NCBI GenBank assembly: GCA_026225945.1
Contig: JAMJFZ010000239.1
Coordinates: forward strand, 24,763,501 to 24,827,500
DNA: 64,000 nt
Reading direction: 5' to 3'
Source: Cricetomys ansorgei
Taxonomy: Eukaryota > Chordata > Mammalia > Rodentia > Nesomyidae
Positions within the stretch are counted from its first letter, which is position 1, and every line of letters starts with the position of its first letter. Position numbers and translations under genes: made by a program. Positions 1 through 11,594 of this stretch are shown here, piece after piece. The notes beneath the pieces were generated by a model, which saw only the letters and a list, made by a program, of their open reading frames with translations, made no database searches and was not told the DNA's origin.

Positions 1-289
1 GAGAATCAAAGCAAGGCTAAGCATTAACTATGAAGGGCACCAAGAGCATGTTTGAGTTGTTGGGAATGTTCTATATCACTGTGGTGGTGAATAATGCAAC
101 TATGTATTTGTGAAGACCTAGCAAACTATACCAATTCAAGTCAGCATTTTGATTTTCTATATAAGGGGACTGTGACAATAATGATGTCGCATCATAGTAG
201 TGAGGTTGTGTCAGCAAGATGTGTGTCAAAGCTCTGTTTCTTTTCTTCCCGCAAAGATAGGAAGGAGTTTGAGATTTTCATGTTCTGTA

Positions 290-430
290 CTGAGTTATCT
301 ACTGAGTCACTGTCTCATTTGAACCCAGAGTTTGCTGATTCAGATGTTCCAGCTAGCCAGCTTGCTCGACAAAATCCGTTTCCGAGCTATGGGAGCACAA
401 GCAGACTGCACGCCAAGGAGTTAATCATGT
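290..430 (-). mobile_element. B4-like SINE fragment
   Basis: ACTGAGTTATCTACTGAGTC, TTTGAACCCAGAGTTTGCTG and AGCTAGCCAGCTTGCTC resemble reverse-oriented B4 text. The open frame at 94-477 crosses it and is not taken as a gene. Confidence 0.35.
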
Positions 431-1198
431 TTGGAGTTGGCTTTGAATTATATCTTCATCTAATTATATCAACTTAAGCAAAACATATCATAAAGTAAAC
501 TGTTTTATAGTATAATCTTCACTTTAAAATTTTCTGCTGTATTTTCGAATTACTTACAGGACATTTATATTCATTAAATTGCCAAACCTTTTGTGTTTCC
601 CTAAGTGTTTCTACAGAGTAGAAGCATCAGTTTATGTACTATTAGTTCCACAAATGGCTTTCATTTTAACACATATTTTAGCATGCACAACACATATTTT
701 TAAGTAAATATCATTCAATTATTTATCAGAGCACAGTAGTCAAATGGCTTTTACCATATTAGTAAAAGCCGTCTGAGACATAATGATGCTATGTTTAATC
801 ATCTAGAGAGTAAGCCAACGAAAGCATTTTTCTTTCCACAAAATTTAATTATTTAATGCAATACTGTGTTAAAAATGTCATTGCCTCTCTCTTTTCCACT
901 TTGCAATTATTTTATATGATTTAGCTACATGCACCTTATCTAATCTACGGTCTTTAGTCATATTTTACCTAATCTTTGTCACATGAATCTTAATATGAGA
1001 AGCCGGTTCACATTTTTAATAATATTGATAAGTTACCATAATGCCTGGGTAATTCAAGTTAAGGAGTGAAATATGGAGGAACAAAATCATATTTTATATT
1101 CAGTCTAAATACATGTACTTCACAATATATCTTTTAGAATAAATTTGAAAATCAATATTTCTGAGAATATTAGCCTTTTCTTTCCATGCTTATTTATG

Positions 1199-1242
<44 letters not shown>

Positions 1243-2927
1243 TTTGAAAATAAGAAATGCTGTTCTCTGTTTTTAAAAACTCACACCTTGCTAGCTCTTT
1301 TCTATTAGCTTTAGAAAAACTTAAACAATAAGCATCACATGTGGAATGGGATTCTGAAATAATACCCTTACGTGTATGAGAAAACGCACTTTCTGGTATG
1401 TCAATAAAGGACAACAATTAAAACAATTTTCTAAGTATCAAGTCAAAAAATTGATATTCACAACAAAAGTTATGGTTATTCTTATTCAGTATATACTATT
1501 ATCATTTCATTTTTATCACTAAGTATGCAAATAAAATTATGATAATATCCTGATAATTCAATAAGAAATAGATGAGGTTATTCTTAGAATCAACAAGTTT
1601 AAGATTTTGAAATACTAGAAGCATGCAAAGTGACTCCTAAAGCACACATTCTTTTGTATAGTATTAAAGAGATCTACATATATTTTTACTCATTGTAGAC
1701 AGTAACAATAAACTTTCATAAAAGAATTTTAAGACACAGTAGCTGGAAATTTCTAGAAATTAACCTAGAAGGTAGACTAAAAGCATATTTTTCCTTTCCT
1801 GGCAACTGTGGAGAGTTTGCAGCACAAGTTCTATAAATATTAACAGTGGCGATCTGGCCAAATGATGGCGCATTGTCCGTATTCACATTCCATCATGTAG
1901 AGTCATATTTTAGGACTGTACCACTGCAAGTTATGGTTTGGGGGCAGCCTTTAGCCTCCAGATTCTTGACACAAAAGACAGTTACACTGTATTTATAGCC
2001 TCTAAAGTCACTGATCATGGATATGATGGAGCATTATGTTTCCTGAGAGCATTTGTTGTTGAAGCTATTGGTCGAAGAAGAGTCTCGCCTACACTGCCAT
2101 GTGTACACTGAGTTCAACTGCCCAAAATCCCCATGAAAGAACGTTCTGCACACTCATGCTGAAGCCATTCAGGCAGACAAGAACTGTCACCCCTGTATCT
2201 GTATGTATTTTGTCTCTTTGCAACCTTCCTTATTAATGATCTGCATGGTTACAGGTGATTACATTGTAGCAAGCTATTATATATGCTTATACGCCTGTTC
2301 ACTTTTATTTTGACTTTCAAATAATGTTAAGTAATTGCTCATTTTGCTCATGTGTTTTCTTTAAAAAGTCTCACTTTTTCAGGAGAATAGTAAAATAAAA
2401 AATAATTTAAATAAAGCTTTATTAAGCTTCTGTCAGAGTAATGGTCACTGAAGTGCTATTATTCCTGCATTTTAATTTTTTTCTTTGAGATAACTTGGCT
2501 CTTGGATACCAAATGAAAAATTGTATAGAGTTCCCAAATAACTTTCTCAAGCTTGTAATAAATAAAAGGTTTGACATAAAATAAAATATTTATAAAATTT
2601 AAAAATTTGAAATTGGCACACTTGGATAGTGCAATCAAACTTGTTTCATGGATTTACTCACTGTCTGTTCTCTGTTCTGTAATCCATACTAACACCCCAT
2701 GAGCTCTTAGCTGTCAGAAGTCATTTTTTAAATGATATTACTTTTAGTTTTAATAATGTGTCTGATTGAAGTGTCTTCAAAGGCCAGAAGAAGACATTAC
2801 AGGCAGCTGTGACCACCTTGATATAGTTGCTGGAAAAGAAAGTTGTGTCAGTAACCAATGAGCCATAATTCCAACACCACAATCTTTCTGTTAAAAAAAA
2901 GAGTTATTTATTCTATTATCTTTAGCA
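431..2927. other. unique AT-rich stretch
   Basis: No gene or clear repeat apart from the TG run. The part at about 1790-2200 is less AT-rich and more complex but has no open frame worth calling. Confidence 0.6.
1202..1239. repeat. (TG)n microsatellite
   Basis: Nineteen uninterrupted TG units; the minus-strand frame across it is a poly(TH) artefact. Confidence 0.97.
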
Positions 2928-2938
2928 ATATATATATG

Positions 2939-2997
<59 letters not shown>

Positions 2998-3030
2998 ATA
3001 CATGTATATATATATGTGTGTGTGTGTATT
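2928..3030. repeat. compound (TA)n/(TG)n microsatellite
   Basis: Alternating TA and TG runs with TATG breaks, wholly alternating purine-pyrimidine. The plus-strand frame across it is a low-complexity artefact. Confidence 0.95.
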
Positions 3031-3315
3031 TAATATAAGATATATATCTTTAACACTCTCCTACTGGTCAGTTACATTCATTTTTTTGACAATTCCATAT
3101 ATGTATAAATTGAATTTTCACCCTCCATTGCCCTATGTTAGCCCCACATTTTCTATCTGAAAATGTTTATTTCCCAGCAAGTACTTCTCCAAATCCATGT
3201 CTTTGCCTTGTGTGATTGTTTGTTTCCCCCTCGAGTTTAATTATTATTGTTTGCTTGAGCAGGGGCAGTTATTTATTTATCAGTCCGTAAACCAATAAAA
3301 AAGCAGGTCCTCATC

Positions 3316-3481
3316 TATCTTCTATCTATATGGGTATAGTTAGATATAAAGATCTATAGATGAATATATCTATAGAGAGATATGTATCCATCTACAGATA
3401 TATCTATCTATACATATCTATATCTATATATTGAGAGATAGGTATAGATATAGGTTTATAGATTTTGATAATATATAGATA
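3316..3481. repeat. degenerate (TATC/GATA)n tract
   Basis: About 165 bp of imperfect TATC, TAGA and GATA tetramers such as CTATCTATACATATCTATAT, an old tetranucleotide satellite. Confidence 0.85.
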
Positions 3482-3641
3482 GAATTTTTTCTGCAGAAGT
3501 GTCATACCTTCTCCAAGACATTGTTTAATGGGTTACTTGATATCAATCATTTTGACTTGGCATGTCAAGTTATCAACAGTGACAAAATTATCCACTTGCT
3601 CAGTCTTGCCATTATACTCCCCACACGTAGGAAGGAATTCT

Positions 3642-3722
3642 ATGGAGACTGCACAAGTGTTGGCTTTCATTCTAGTCTTTCTCCTTCTTAGTACTGCCTA
3701 CAGTAGATTTGACTGTGCTAAG
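3642..3722 (+). other. possible signal-peptide exon ending at a splice donor
   Basis: A 27-codon stretch starts with ATG at 3642, encodes a basic-free N terminus, a long hydrophobic core (LAFILVFLLL) and a small-residue cleavage-like site (STAYS), then RFDCAK. It ends in phase 0 exactly at AAG|GTAAGAG, a near-consensus donor. A pyrimidine tract and TTTTTTAG acceptor lie about 100 bp downstream (around 3824) and would add IFTIMDQLVAEG before a stop or a second donor. This layout is typical of the first exon of small secreted proteins, but I do not recognise the family and found no downstream cysteine-rich exon. It may be chance or an orphan relic. Confidence 0.25.
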
Positions 3723-4009
3723 GTAAGAGTGATATTTCCACTCACTCCTTCTACATTTCTTTGGTGAAATTCCTTCAAAGTAAAGCTTTGTTTTAACTTT
3801 TACTTTCCTTTGTTTAATTTTTTAGATTTTTACCATTATGGACCAGCTGGTGGCTGAAGGGTAGGAGTTAGAATTCCAGATACTGATTGGTTTTTTTCAA
3901 GTTATTACAGTTCTGGAGAGTGAGACTATAAAGTCAGTTCTGATGCATTTGTGAGGTTTATATTTCCAGACAACTACAATTGGTGACAATTAAGAAATGA
4001 TCAGGAGAC

Positions 4010-4182
4010 CTCTTGCAGTGGAAACTCACTGGAATCTATGAGGGAGACCCTAGATAGGACCGATAGTAATCAGGGATAGGGAGCCTAAACAGGCCATCTC
4101 CTATGGCCAGACAAGCCTTTCAGTGGTTGAACTGGGACAACCATAAAACCTCCAATCTATGGCCAATCCTCCCTGTAGATAT
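4010..4182 (+). mobile_element. L1 3' UTR fragment, host of LTR copy 1
   Basis: Blocks such as GGAGACCCTAGATAGGAC, the GGCCATCTCCTATGGCCAG block, GAACTGGGACAACCA and CAATCCTCCCTGTAGATAT resemble old rodent L1 3' UTR text. The last block runs up to the LTR boundary, which supports an LTR insertion here. Confidence 0.45.
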
Positions 4183-5042
4183 TGGTTCACAGCAAAGGAC
4201 AATTTATTCTTTTGTCTAATTAAATCACTGGTTCTAGCCTGGAGCTCTGGAGCCCTTGAGCATTTTAGCCTCTTTACAATCTAGCCTTAATACTTGAACT
4301 GGAAGGCTTCAGTTTTTGCAGTCTAGAACACTCAAAATGCTAGCCATCTCCTAGAACACTTCAGCCTTAGCCTGCTGAGACTTACTGCTGACCGAACCAC
4401 TCTCACTAGCTCCTTCTCAACTCTGACTCTTCTGGTTCAACTCACTCTCTGTTCTGGGCTTCTTCTGCCTTGTTCTGTTGTGTCTCTGTATCTCTTCCTG
4501 AGCTCTCAGTGTTCCATCCTGTCTCTATAACTGACTTCTTCAACTAACTGCTCTGTAACTCACCCCAGCTTCAGTTTCTGTAACTCCTTTGTAACTCACT
4601 GTATAATTAACTATTTAGCTGCTCTTTAACTGACTCTTCAGCCTGCATCTCAACTCGCTGCTCTTACTGACTCTTCTACTATAACTCTCTTAACTGAACA
4701 GAGAGCCTGCCTTTCATGAGAGTTTAGCATGTCCTTACTCAGCTAACTTCCTCTGATTAGGCACTTTGCCATTCACTGTGACTCATCTCAGAGGTCACTT
4801 CCTGTGTGACACTGACTCCTTCTGAGTTCTGCTTCCTGTATCAGTTTCCACTGTTTTCTTCCTAGGGATTAAAGACATGGACCACCACTGCCCTCTGAAT
4901 ACCAGGATTACCGGTGTTTGCTACCACTACTTTCTGAATAGTGGATTAACGGTGTATCTTCATCCCATCCAGATCACACGGGCCTCTGAATGTAGCCCCT
5001 GGAATGTAGACTTTAGCTTAACCACAGGGCTATTCCTCTACA
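4183..5042 (-). mobile_element. solo LTR, unnamed family, copy 1
   Basis: An 860-bp LTR-like unit. In minus orientation it starts TGTAGAGGAATAG and ends near TGTGAACCA, with AATAAA about 25 bp from its 3' end. Flanks GATAT (4178-4182) and GATTT (5043-5047) look like a decayed 5-bp target duplication. Next to the 5' end are two and a half tandem units of about 39 bp with a TTTAATCCCAGTATTCAG core; the middle is rich in GTCAG/GAGTCAG words. No internal retroviral genes are present. A plus-strand open frame at 4877-5125 is antisense to it and is not a gene. Confidence 0.7.
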
Positions 5043-5047
5043 GATTT

Positions 5048-5764
5048 TGCCATTGCGTATTTATACCATTAGCATATTGTGTTAATAAACTTTATCTCAT
5101 CACTGTGTCCAAATCCCTGATATAATCAAGGCAGATGAGGCAGAAAATACTTTGACTTGATTTCAGAGGTTTAGTCCAATGCTGAGAGGAGTGTGTGGTA
5201 GAACAAAGTGGCGAGGCCTGCATCACAGCAGCAAGGGGTGAATGAAAAGTTGCCCGTGCTAACAGGTTTCTTTCTTCTTTCCCTTTTATATATCGAGGTA
5301 TTTTTATAGAATGGCATTGCCCAAATTCAGGATAAATCTTCCCCTAATTAGTGAATCATTTATGGAAACAATCTCACATACATACCCAGAGCTATGCTTT
5401 CCTAGTGTACTGTTTACTAATACAATTAAATTAAGAATCAAGATTAACCATCACAAACATTAAAAACAATGTTACATAACCAAACTTGCCATCATTTCTA
5501 TGGATTTAAATCTAGTACTGGAGAATATTGTTGGGAACATAGACAAAAGTCCTCAGTCCCATAATATCCAGAAATCCCAGTGCATCTTACAACAATCTGT
5601 GACATAGTAGAAGGGACCTGATGCCCGTTCATGACTTCCTTGGGTTCGAAGCATGCCCAGTCATACATGCAGGAAAAAAAAAAAAAAAACATCTATAAGC
5701 ATAAAATAAAATTTTAATTTTTTTAAAGAAGGAAGAAGTGACAAAAAAAGCATTAAAATTGTAG
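5048..5764. other. noncoding, unclassified
   Basis: A 17-A run sits at about 5672-5689. CTGAGAGGAGTGTGTGGTAG and the GCATCACAGCAGCAAGGGG block (about 5180-5240) may be a repeat scrap. No gene seen. Confidence 0.5.
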
Positions 5765-5897
5765 GTAAGCAAACTGGGAAAGGAAAATGTAAATGCTACT
5801 AAAATGAATGAAATAAATATGCATTTTTAATATTAATGGCCTAAATTTATCACTAAAAAGATGCAGACTAAGATTAGTTTCAAAACAGGATCTTTGG
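5765..5897 (+). mobile_element. L1 ORF2 fragment (endonuclease region)
   Basis: TTAATGGCCTAAATTTATC followed by AAAAAGATGCAGACTAAG and AAACAGGATC matches the block in L1 ORF2 that follows the endonuclease start. Only about 130 bp remain. Confidence 0.55.
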
Positions 5898-5899
5898 TC

Positions 5900-6078
5900 A
5901 GATAAACCAACCAGTTGCTAACCTTCGGATTTAGTGAGAAACCCTCTCTCTAATAGAGTGAAGTGTGATCATGGTATATACTGACATCATTCCTTTGCCT
6001 TTACACATACATGCAAGTTCATGTACACGTACATCTACCCTTACATGTATATGCGTACACACATTGGTAATTCCATAC
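5900..6078 (+). mobile_element. B4-type SINE, 3' part
   Basis: A GTGAGAAACCCTCTCTC block followed by an ACATACATGCA-rich tail resembles the right half and tail of B4 (ID-B1) SINEs. Confidence 0.4.
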
Positions 6079-6119
6079 ACCATTCATACATAAAACAGTA
6101 GATTTCCTAAATAGCAATA

Positions 6120-6240
6120 GCAAACTAAAAAGGAAACAAGTGATGGAGGCATATATGGGACTGCTTGGAGGGAGGAAAAGCAAAGGAAATTGATATAATT
6201 ATATTGTAATTTCAAAATATAATATTTTAAAAAATATTTC
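6120..6240 (+). mobile_element. L1 3' UTR end
   Basis: The GGAGGGAGGAAAAGCAAAGG block followed by ATTATATTGTAATTTCAAAA is the usual end of an old rodent L1 3' UTR. Confidence 0.6.
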
Positions 6241-6284
6241 AACCTAGTAAGAAATTGAGAGAGCCTGTAGTATAACTTTTAAAT

Positions 6285-6425
6285 TTTTCCTATTTTTCTT
6301 TTTTTTTGAGAATTTCATACAATGTATTTCTAATGTAATCTTTGACTTCTCCTAACTTTTCCAAGATCCCTTCCCACCTCCCTGAAATTGAATATATACT
6401 CCCCCAACTTCATCTTCTTTTTTGA
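6285..6425 (-). mobile_element. L1 3' end, reverse orientation
   Basis: The T-rich start, GAGAATTTCATACAATGTAT and pyrimidine-rich CCCTTCCCACCTCC text are the reverse complement of an L1 3' terminus. It faces the plus-strand end at 6120-6240. Confidence 0.55.
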
Positions 6426-6454
6426 TTTAAAGAAAAAAAATGAAGAAAATTTTT

Positions 6455-8000
6455 AAAAGACTAAAGGAGTTGAAGAAAACACTAGAAAATAAAAAGATTT
6501 GCCATGTTCCTAGATCTATATCAACAATATTTTGAGATGATCATGCTTCTAAAACAATCAGTATATTCAGCACAATACTTCAAAGTTCTAATAAAATATT
6601 TTACAAGTAGCAAAAAGCAATAGAACATCTTAACTGATCTACAAAATCCCTCAAATATCCAGAAGAAATCTTAAATAAAATAAATAATGTAGTCGTATCA
6701 CTAAACTTGTACTAAACCATAATAATAATAGTAATAATAATAAACAATAGTAATAAAACCAGTAGACAATAGAACACCAAAAAGAATCTCAAAGAATAAG
6801 ATTGAGCACTCTTGTGTTTATAAGCATTGATACTAAAGAAATATGCCAAACATACACAATTATATACTAGAAGTAATATAACCCTTTTAGCAAATCATGA
6901 ATGGGAAATTGGATATTCACCTATAGAAAAAAATGAAACTAGATCCATATCTAATCAGATACAAAAAATACTAAATGGAACAAAGACCATAATATAAAAT
7001 CCACAGCATTGAAAAAATGCTAGATATAAAAATGAAGAAAGCACTTCAAAATCTGAATCTAGGCAGGTATTTTATGAATAGGAATTGGGTCACTCAGGAA
7101 ATATCACAAACAATTTACAACTGGGACATCATGAAGTTAAAGTCTCTCATACAGCAAAGAAGATGATTGAATCAAGAGACAGTCTAGAGAATGTGAGAAA
7201 GTTCTAGTAGCTACATTTCTGAAAGAAGTTTCTAGAATATCATATATCATAGAAGTAGAAAAACTAAATATTACTAGAACCATCCAATCAATAATTAGGC
7301 TAATGAAATGGCCAGACATTTTTCAAAAGATGAAGATAATAAACATAAAAAAATCAACATCAATAGCAATTGGAGAAAAGTGATTTGAAACTATATTTAG
7401 GTTTCATCTCAATCCAGTTACAATAGCAGTCATTTAAGAACAAAAACAAAGTTGATGAAGATGTGGAGAAAAGGGACTCATATTGCTGTTGGCAATGTGA
7501 GTCAAATCATCATAGTAATTGCTCAAACCACTAAAAATAGAATGGCCAGGTGACTCATCGCTATCACTTTTGAGTACCCACTAAACTTTCAATCAACATA
7601 TCATAAAGGTACTTGCCCATCAGTGTTTATTACTGCACTTTTCCCAGGAGCTATTATTTATCCAAAATATGTATTCACTAGAGGAGGAGTAGATAAAGAA
7701 AATGTGGTAAGCACACAATGAATATTTATGTAACTGCAAAGAAATATAGAATATGTTATATTGCAGGAAAATTGGGTATAGCTGGAGATAATCATATGAA
7801 TTGAGTTAAATCATGGGAAGATAAACATCATGTTTTCTTGAAATTGTGCATCCTAGATTTTAGAGGTACATAAGATTATTCAAAGATGGCATGAACGTAG
7901 AAGTGAGACTTTCTAGGTGATGAAGGGAACTCACAGAATGGGTAATGGAGGGAAAGGTAAGGAGTATCTGGTGCAATAAACTTATGTAACTATGTCTAAA
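6455..8000 (+). mobile_element. decayed L1, ORF2 C-terminal part
   Basis: Block order follows L1 ORF2: a CCATGTTCCTAGATC block, a CTATAGAAAAAAATGAAACT block, the TCACTCAGGAAATA block, GGGCTAATGAA-like text at about 7300, AAGATGTGGAGAAAAGGGA, the AAAGAAAATGTGGTA block and a final CATGTTTTCTTGAAA block. Frames are broken by many stops and indels. Divergence is high, so this is an old copy, not a source element. Confidence 0.8.
6718..6760. repeat. imperfect (AAT)n tract within L1
   Basis: AATAATAATAGTAATAATAA and continuation, inside the decayed L1 at 6455-8000. Confidence 0.85.
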
Positions 8001-8217
8001 TATGTACTTATGTAACTATGTAAAAGTGATATTTTCAATAAAGGAGAAGGAAAAGGGTTCCTTTCCCACTGTTTTTCACTTGATAAAATTGAATTTAAGG
8101 TCAGTTGATATTGTCTTTCTTTTTTCTTCTTTTCTTCCTTCCTTTCTTTCTTCTTTGGAATCTTTTATCAATAAAGAATTTTTCTACTACTTGAGATTAT
8201 AATTTAAGTACAACATT

Positions 8218-8600
8218 GTCTTCTTTCAAGTTCCTGTGTCTCCAATCCAACTGCTGCCACAGTTAAATTCATATAAGTCACATCACTGACACAACTATCA
8301 TCAAGTAACCACTGGCATGGTGTATCATCAGCAATGCTGAGATTATGGATTCTGGGGGTGATTTTGCCCTCTATAATGCCATCTTTCACAGAATCTGTAT
8401 GATTTGCATAATCAGGGGATGTGTCTCCATTCCTGACCTGGCCACCTCCATAGGTAAACAGGTTAGAAGTGACCAGTACTGAACCAGCACACCTCCGCAT
8501 ACTCCTCATTAAGCAATGGAAGCACTCAGCAGCTGAACTCAGCCTGGCCTCCTACTCTAGCCAGTGTCCAGTGGGAGTGGTCAGTAACAGCTTCTCTAAA
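8218..8600 (-). pseudogene. decayed butyrophilin/SKINT-like IgV exon
   Basis: On the minus strand the exon reads through two frames like the variable Ig domain of butyrophilin, BTNL or SKINT proteins: VGGQAEFSC (B strand with first Cys), YAEVCWF (core Trp), PVYL then YGGGQ, DYANHTDSVKDGIIEGK, a RIHNLSIADD stretch, and a C-terminal LTVAAVG. The family equivalents are GGQAELSC, MEVRWF, PVxLYxxG, RTxxxKDxIxEGKVTLRI and KVAALG. Breaks are clear: a stop just after the first Cys, a 1-2 base frameshift at the PVYL/YGGGQ join, and Trp where the second conserved Cys should be. A possible acceptor AG lies near 8596 at the upstream edge. No IgC, transmembrane or B30.2 exon was recognised nearby; the expected downstream side (lower coordinates) is occupied by L1 sequence. 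Which family member it came from cannot be told. Confidence 0.6.
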
Positions 8601-8941
8601 GATGAATCTTAAGACATTAAAAAGTGAAAGATACAATGGTAGCTCCAATGATTACAAGATAAGTTATATCTCTAAAGTTTCAAATTTTACTTTAATACTT
8701 CCCATGTCCTGGTTTCAGATTCCAACCAAACTCAATCTACACTTTGCAAGATTTACTATGTGCCTAGCATTATTGTTAGCAACTATTTCTACATCTTTCT
8801 TAAACCATATCTACAGCAACAACTAAAGCACTTTCAATTGAATAGGAATAAAATATTTGTCAATAGCAACTAAATAGATAGCGGTAGTGAATGAAATTCA
8901 AATTGAACCTTCCTATGCAAAGTACAGTATCAGATTTCAGT

Positions 8942-8954
8942 AATATATATATAG

Positions 8955-9034
<80 letters not shown>
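8942..9034. repeat. compound (AT)n(AG)n microsatellite
   Basis: About 22 AT units at 8957-8999 pass directly into about 15 AG units to 9029. Frames across it are artefacts. Confidence 0.96.
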
Positions 9035-9179
9035 CAATAATATAGAGCAATATATAATATAGAGCAAGATGGACAAGAACACTCATCATGCACAGTGTGC
9101 TACGTGCTAGAAAACTCAAGCATCTGAACACACAGTGACTCTCACACTGCATGTGGGAAAATATGACTGACTGCCTTTT

Positions 9180-9340
9180 AAAGGACTGAGGATAAGCTTA
9201 GTTGGTAAAATTCTTGGATGCCATGCACAAAGTCCTGTGTTTGGTTGCCAAACTGAATAAAACAAAGAATAATACATTCCTGTTATCCCAGCACTTGGGA
9301 CATGCATACAAAAGAATCAGAATTTCAAACCCATGCTTCT
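9180..9340 (+). mobile_element. B4 (ID-B1) SINE
   Basis: The head GGATAAGCTTAGTTGGTAAA and GCACAAAGTCCTGTGTTTGG is ID-like, followed by CTGTTATCCCAGCACTTGG, which is B1-like. This ID-plus-B1 layout defines B4. Confidence 0.65.
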
Positions 9341-10370
9341 TTTATAGTGATTTCTTTAGCCCTGACTGTTTAAAGAGTGATATGTCAGTGACTTATAGCA
9401 TGAGCATTCTTAACTATGAAAAACAAATATAATTTACAGAAAGAAGCATACAATTTTGTATCTAAGTAATAAATTTCAGGTGTGTTTGAACTTATAACAA
9501 AGTTAATCATTCATATACCCAAACTGATTTCAACTTGGCTTAATATAACTATATACCACTCAGTATTATTGTTCTCATGTTAAACAAATGAAAAGCTATA
9601 TTTAAAAATACAAATTTTCAACTGGTAGTACATATACTTTCCCCAACATTCCTTGATGCCCCTGAAAATTTTAAATAGACATTTTACATTTAACCAAATT
9701 GGAGCATGTCACTCACTTATCCCATAATCTTTTGGCATTTCTCATCCAGACCTAGGAGGGTTGCTATACTCCTGTGATTTCTGTATTGGGCATGGAGTTA
9801 AGGAATTGTGGTGTGGAGTGAAATCTCTTAGCTACCTACTATATCACATTACAATTTGGCTTCTATTTTGTCAGTTTTGCAATGGCATTTTGAATTCTGC
9901 TGGGAGATATGATATCTCGAGACAATTCTGTACTTTTCCAAGCTATCTTGCCACTTTGAAAGTGTTGTCAGACTAAGTATTATTTGGAGAAGTCAGTCTG
10001 GATTATGTCGCTGAAAGTCTGCACTGCACAGCTGACACAAATTGATTTACCAGAAAGCCTACTGCATTCCTAAGAAGTACAATAACCAAGGTATCTTTGA
10101 AAAGCTGTTGTTCACGAATGAAAATTCAAATATAACTTGGAAAATTCTTTGAATAAAATCCTACTAACACTTAAGTATATTTAAGATGCATTTTATTGCT
10201 AATTTCTATGGAAGGAAAATGCTCTCTATTTAAGTATTGTTGTGTTATTAAAACTCATCAATTATTTACAGTTGCTGTAAGGCACTAAGAGAACAAGAGT
10301 TCTAGAATATACAGGATTCCCTATAAAAAATTAAGTACTAGGCTGAGGACACTTTCCATCAAGAAGTAGT
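9341..10370. other. unique noncoding stretch
   Basis: Nothing recognised. The complex part at about 9740-10080 could be unique ancestral DNA. Confidence 0.5.
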
Positions 10371-11255
10371 TGTAGAGGAATAGGCCTGTGTAAAATCTAG
10401 GAAGGGTCTATATTCTATGGGTCTATATTAAGGAATCACATCAGAGACCTGTGTGGTCTGGATGGAATGTAGAAAGAATGTTAAGAATGTTAGTACACAC
10501 CATTAATCCCAGTAAAGCTGTAGCAGCAAACATCTTTAATCACAGTATTCGGAAGGCAGTGGTGATTCATGCTTTTAATTCCTAAGACAGAAAAAGAATA
10601 TGGAAGCAGACACAGAAGATGAGTCTCAGAAACAGTCGGTGTCTATAAGAAGTGACATCTGAGATGAATCTGAGTGAATGGAAGGCAAAGGGACTAATCA
10701 GAATAAGAGTTAGCAGAATCAGTTACAGCAAAGTCAGTCAAGTAGGCAGTCTGAAGCAGGCAGAGAGGCAACAAGACACATACATTGAAGTGGTCTGACT
10801 GAGGATAAGGCAGAAAAGCTGAGTGAGGCAGTATGGAGCAGTGAGAGTTTATTGAGAGACACAGAGACTCAGAGATAGCTCAGCAGAAGAAGTCAGTATC
10901 ATATGGGAAAAGTGAGTCAATTTGAAGCTGAGCAGAGAAGGTCAGTTTGAGAAAGTCAAAGAATCGGCCAGAGGAAGCTGGACTCAGAAGAGTTCAGTCA
11001 GAAACAGGAAGCCAGTTTAGAAAGTCAATTTGAAAGAGGTAGCTTCGGGAAGAGTTTGAGCCAGAACAAGACTGAGCTGAATCAGAAGAGTCAGTTGAGT
11101 TCAGCCAGCTCTGAGTTCAGAAGGATCTAGTCAGAGTGGTTCAGTCAATAGTAAGTCTCAAAGGCTTAAACATTTTAGATTGTATGGAGGTTTAAACCTT
11201 CTAGATTGTACAGAGACCAGAAGGCTTCAGGGCTCCAAGACTAGGACCGGAGATT
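10371..11255 (+). mobile_element. solo LTR, unnamed family, copy 2
   Basis: It starts TGTAGAGGAATAGG and is colinear with copy 1 through the 39-bp SINE-like units, the GTCAG-rich middle and the GGAGATTGA block near the 3' end. The last 40-50 bp, including the AATAAA, diverge or are missing, so the 3' boundary is approximate and no target duplication is seen. Confidence 0.65.
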
Positions 11256-11594
11256 GAAAAATGGCTTTTACTCTTTTACTTTTACATTCACAACTACAGA
11301 AAGTAATGCCATTTTCACTGTGAACATACTGGATTCGAAGGATGTCTTGTGTCCTACACATTCTTAACTGTAGGAATATTTCTATAAAACATAGAGGAAA
11401 TCTCTTACAAATGCAGTAACATTGAGTAAATTAACACTATGTATATGAAATAACATATTAATATATTACTAAAATGCAATATATGTTCTCTCTATATATA
11501 ATGTATATATATTTGATTACTCAATTAATCCAAGAAATATCCTTAGTAGCATATTTCAGTTTCATTTATCATCCTCTAAATACTATAATTTAAT

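Noticed and set aside
94..477. 127-codon plus-strand frame at the window start
   Set aside because: Its second half crosses a B4-like fragment and no domain is visible.
2858..3160. 100-codon frame
   Set aside because: Translation of a TA/TG microsatellite.
4877..5125. Frame resembling the one at 53626-53823, as if paralogous genes
   Set aside because: Both are antisense to copies of the same LTR family; the peptide similarity comes from the repeat.
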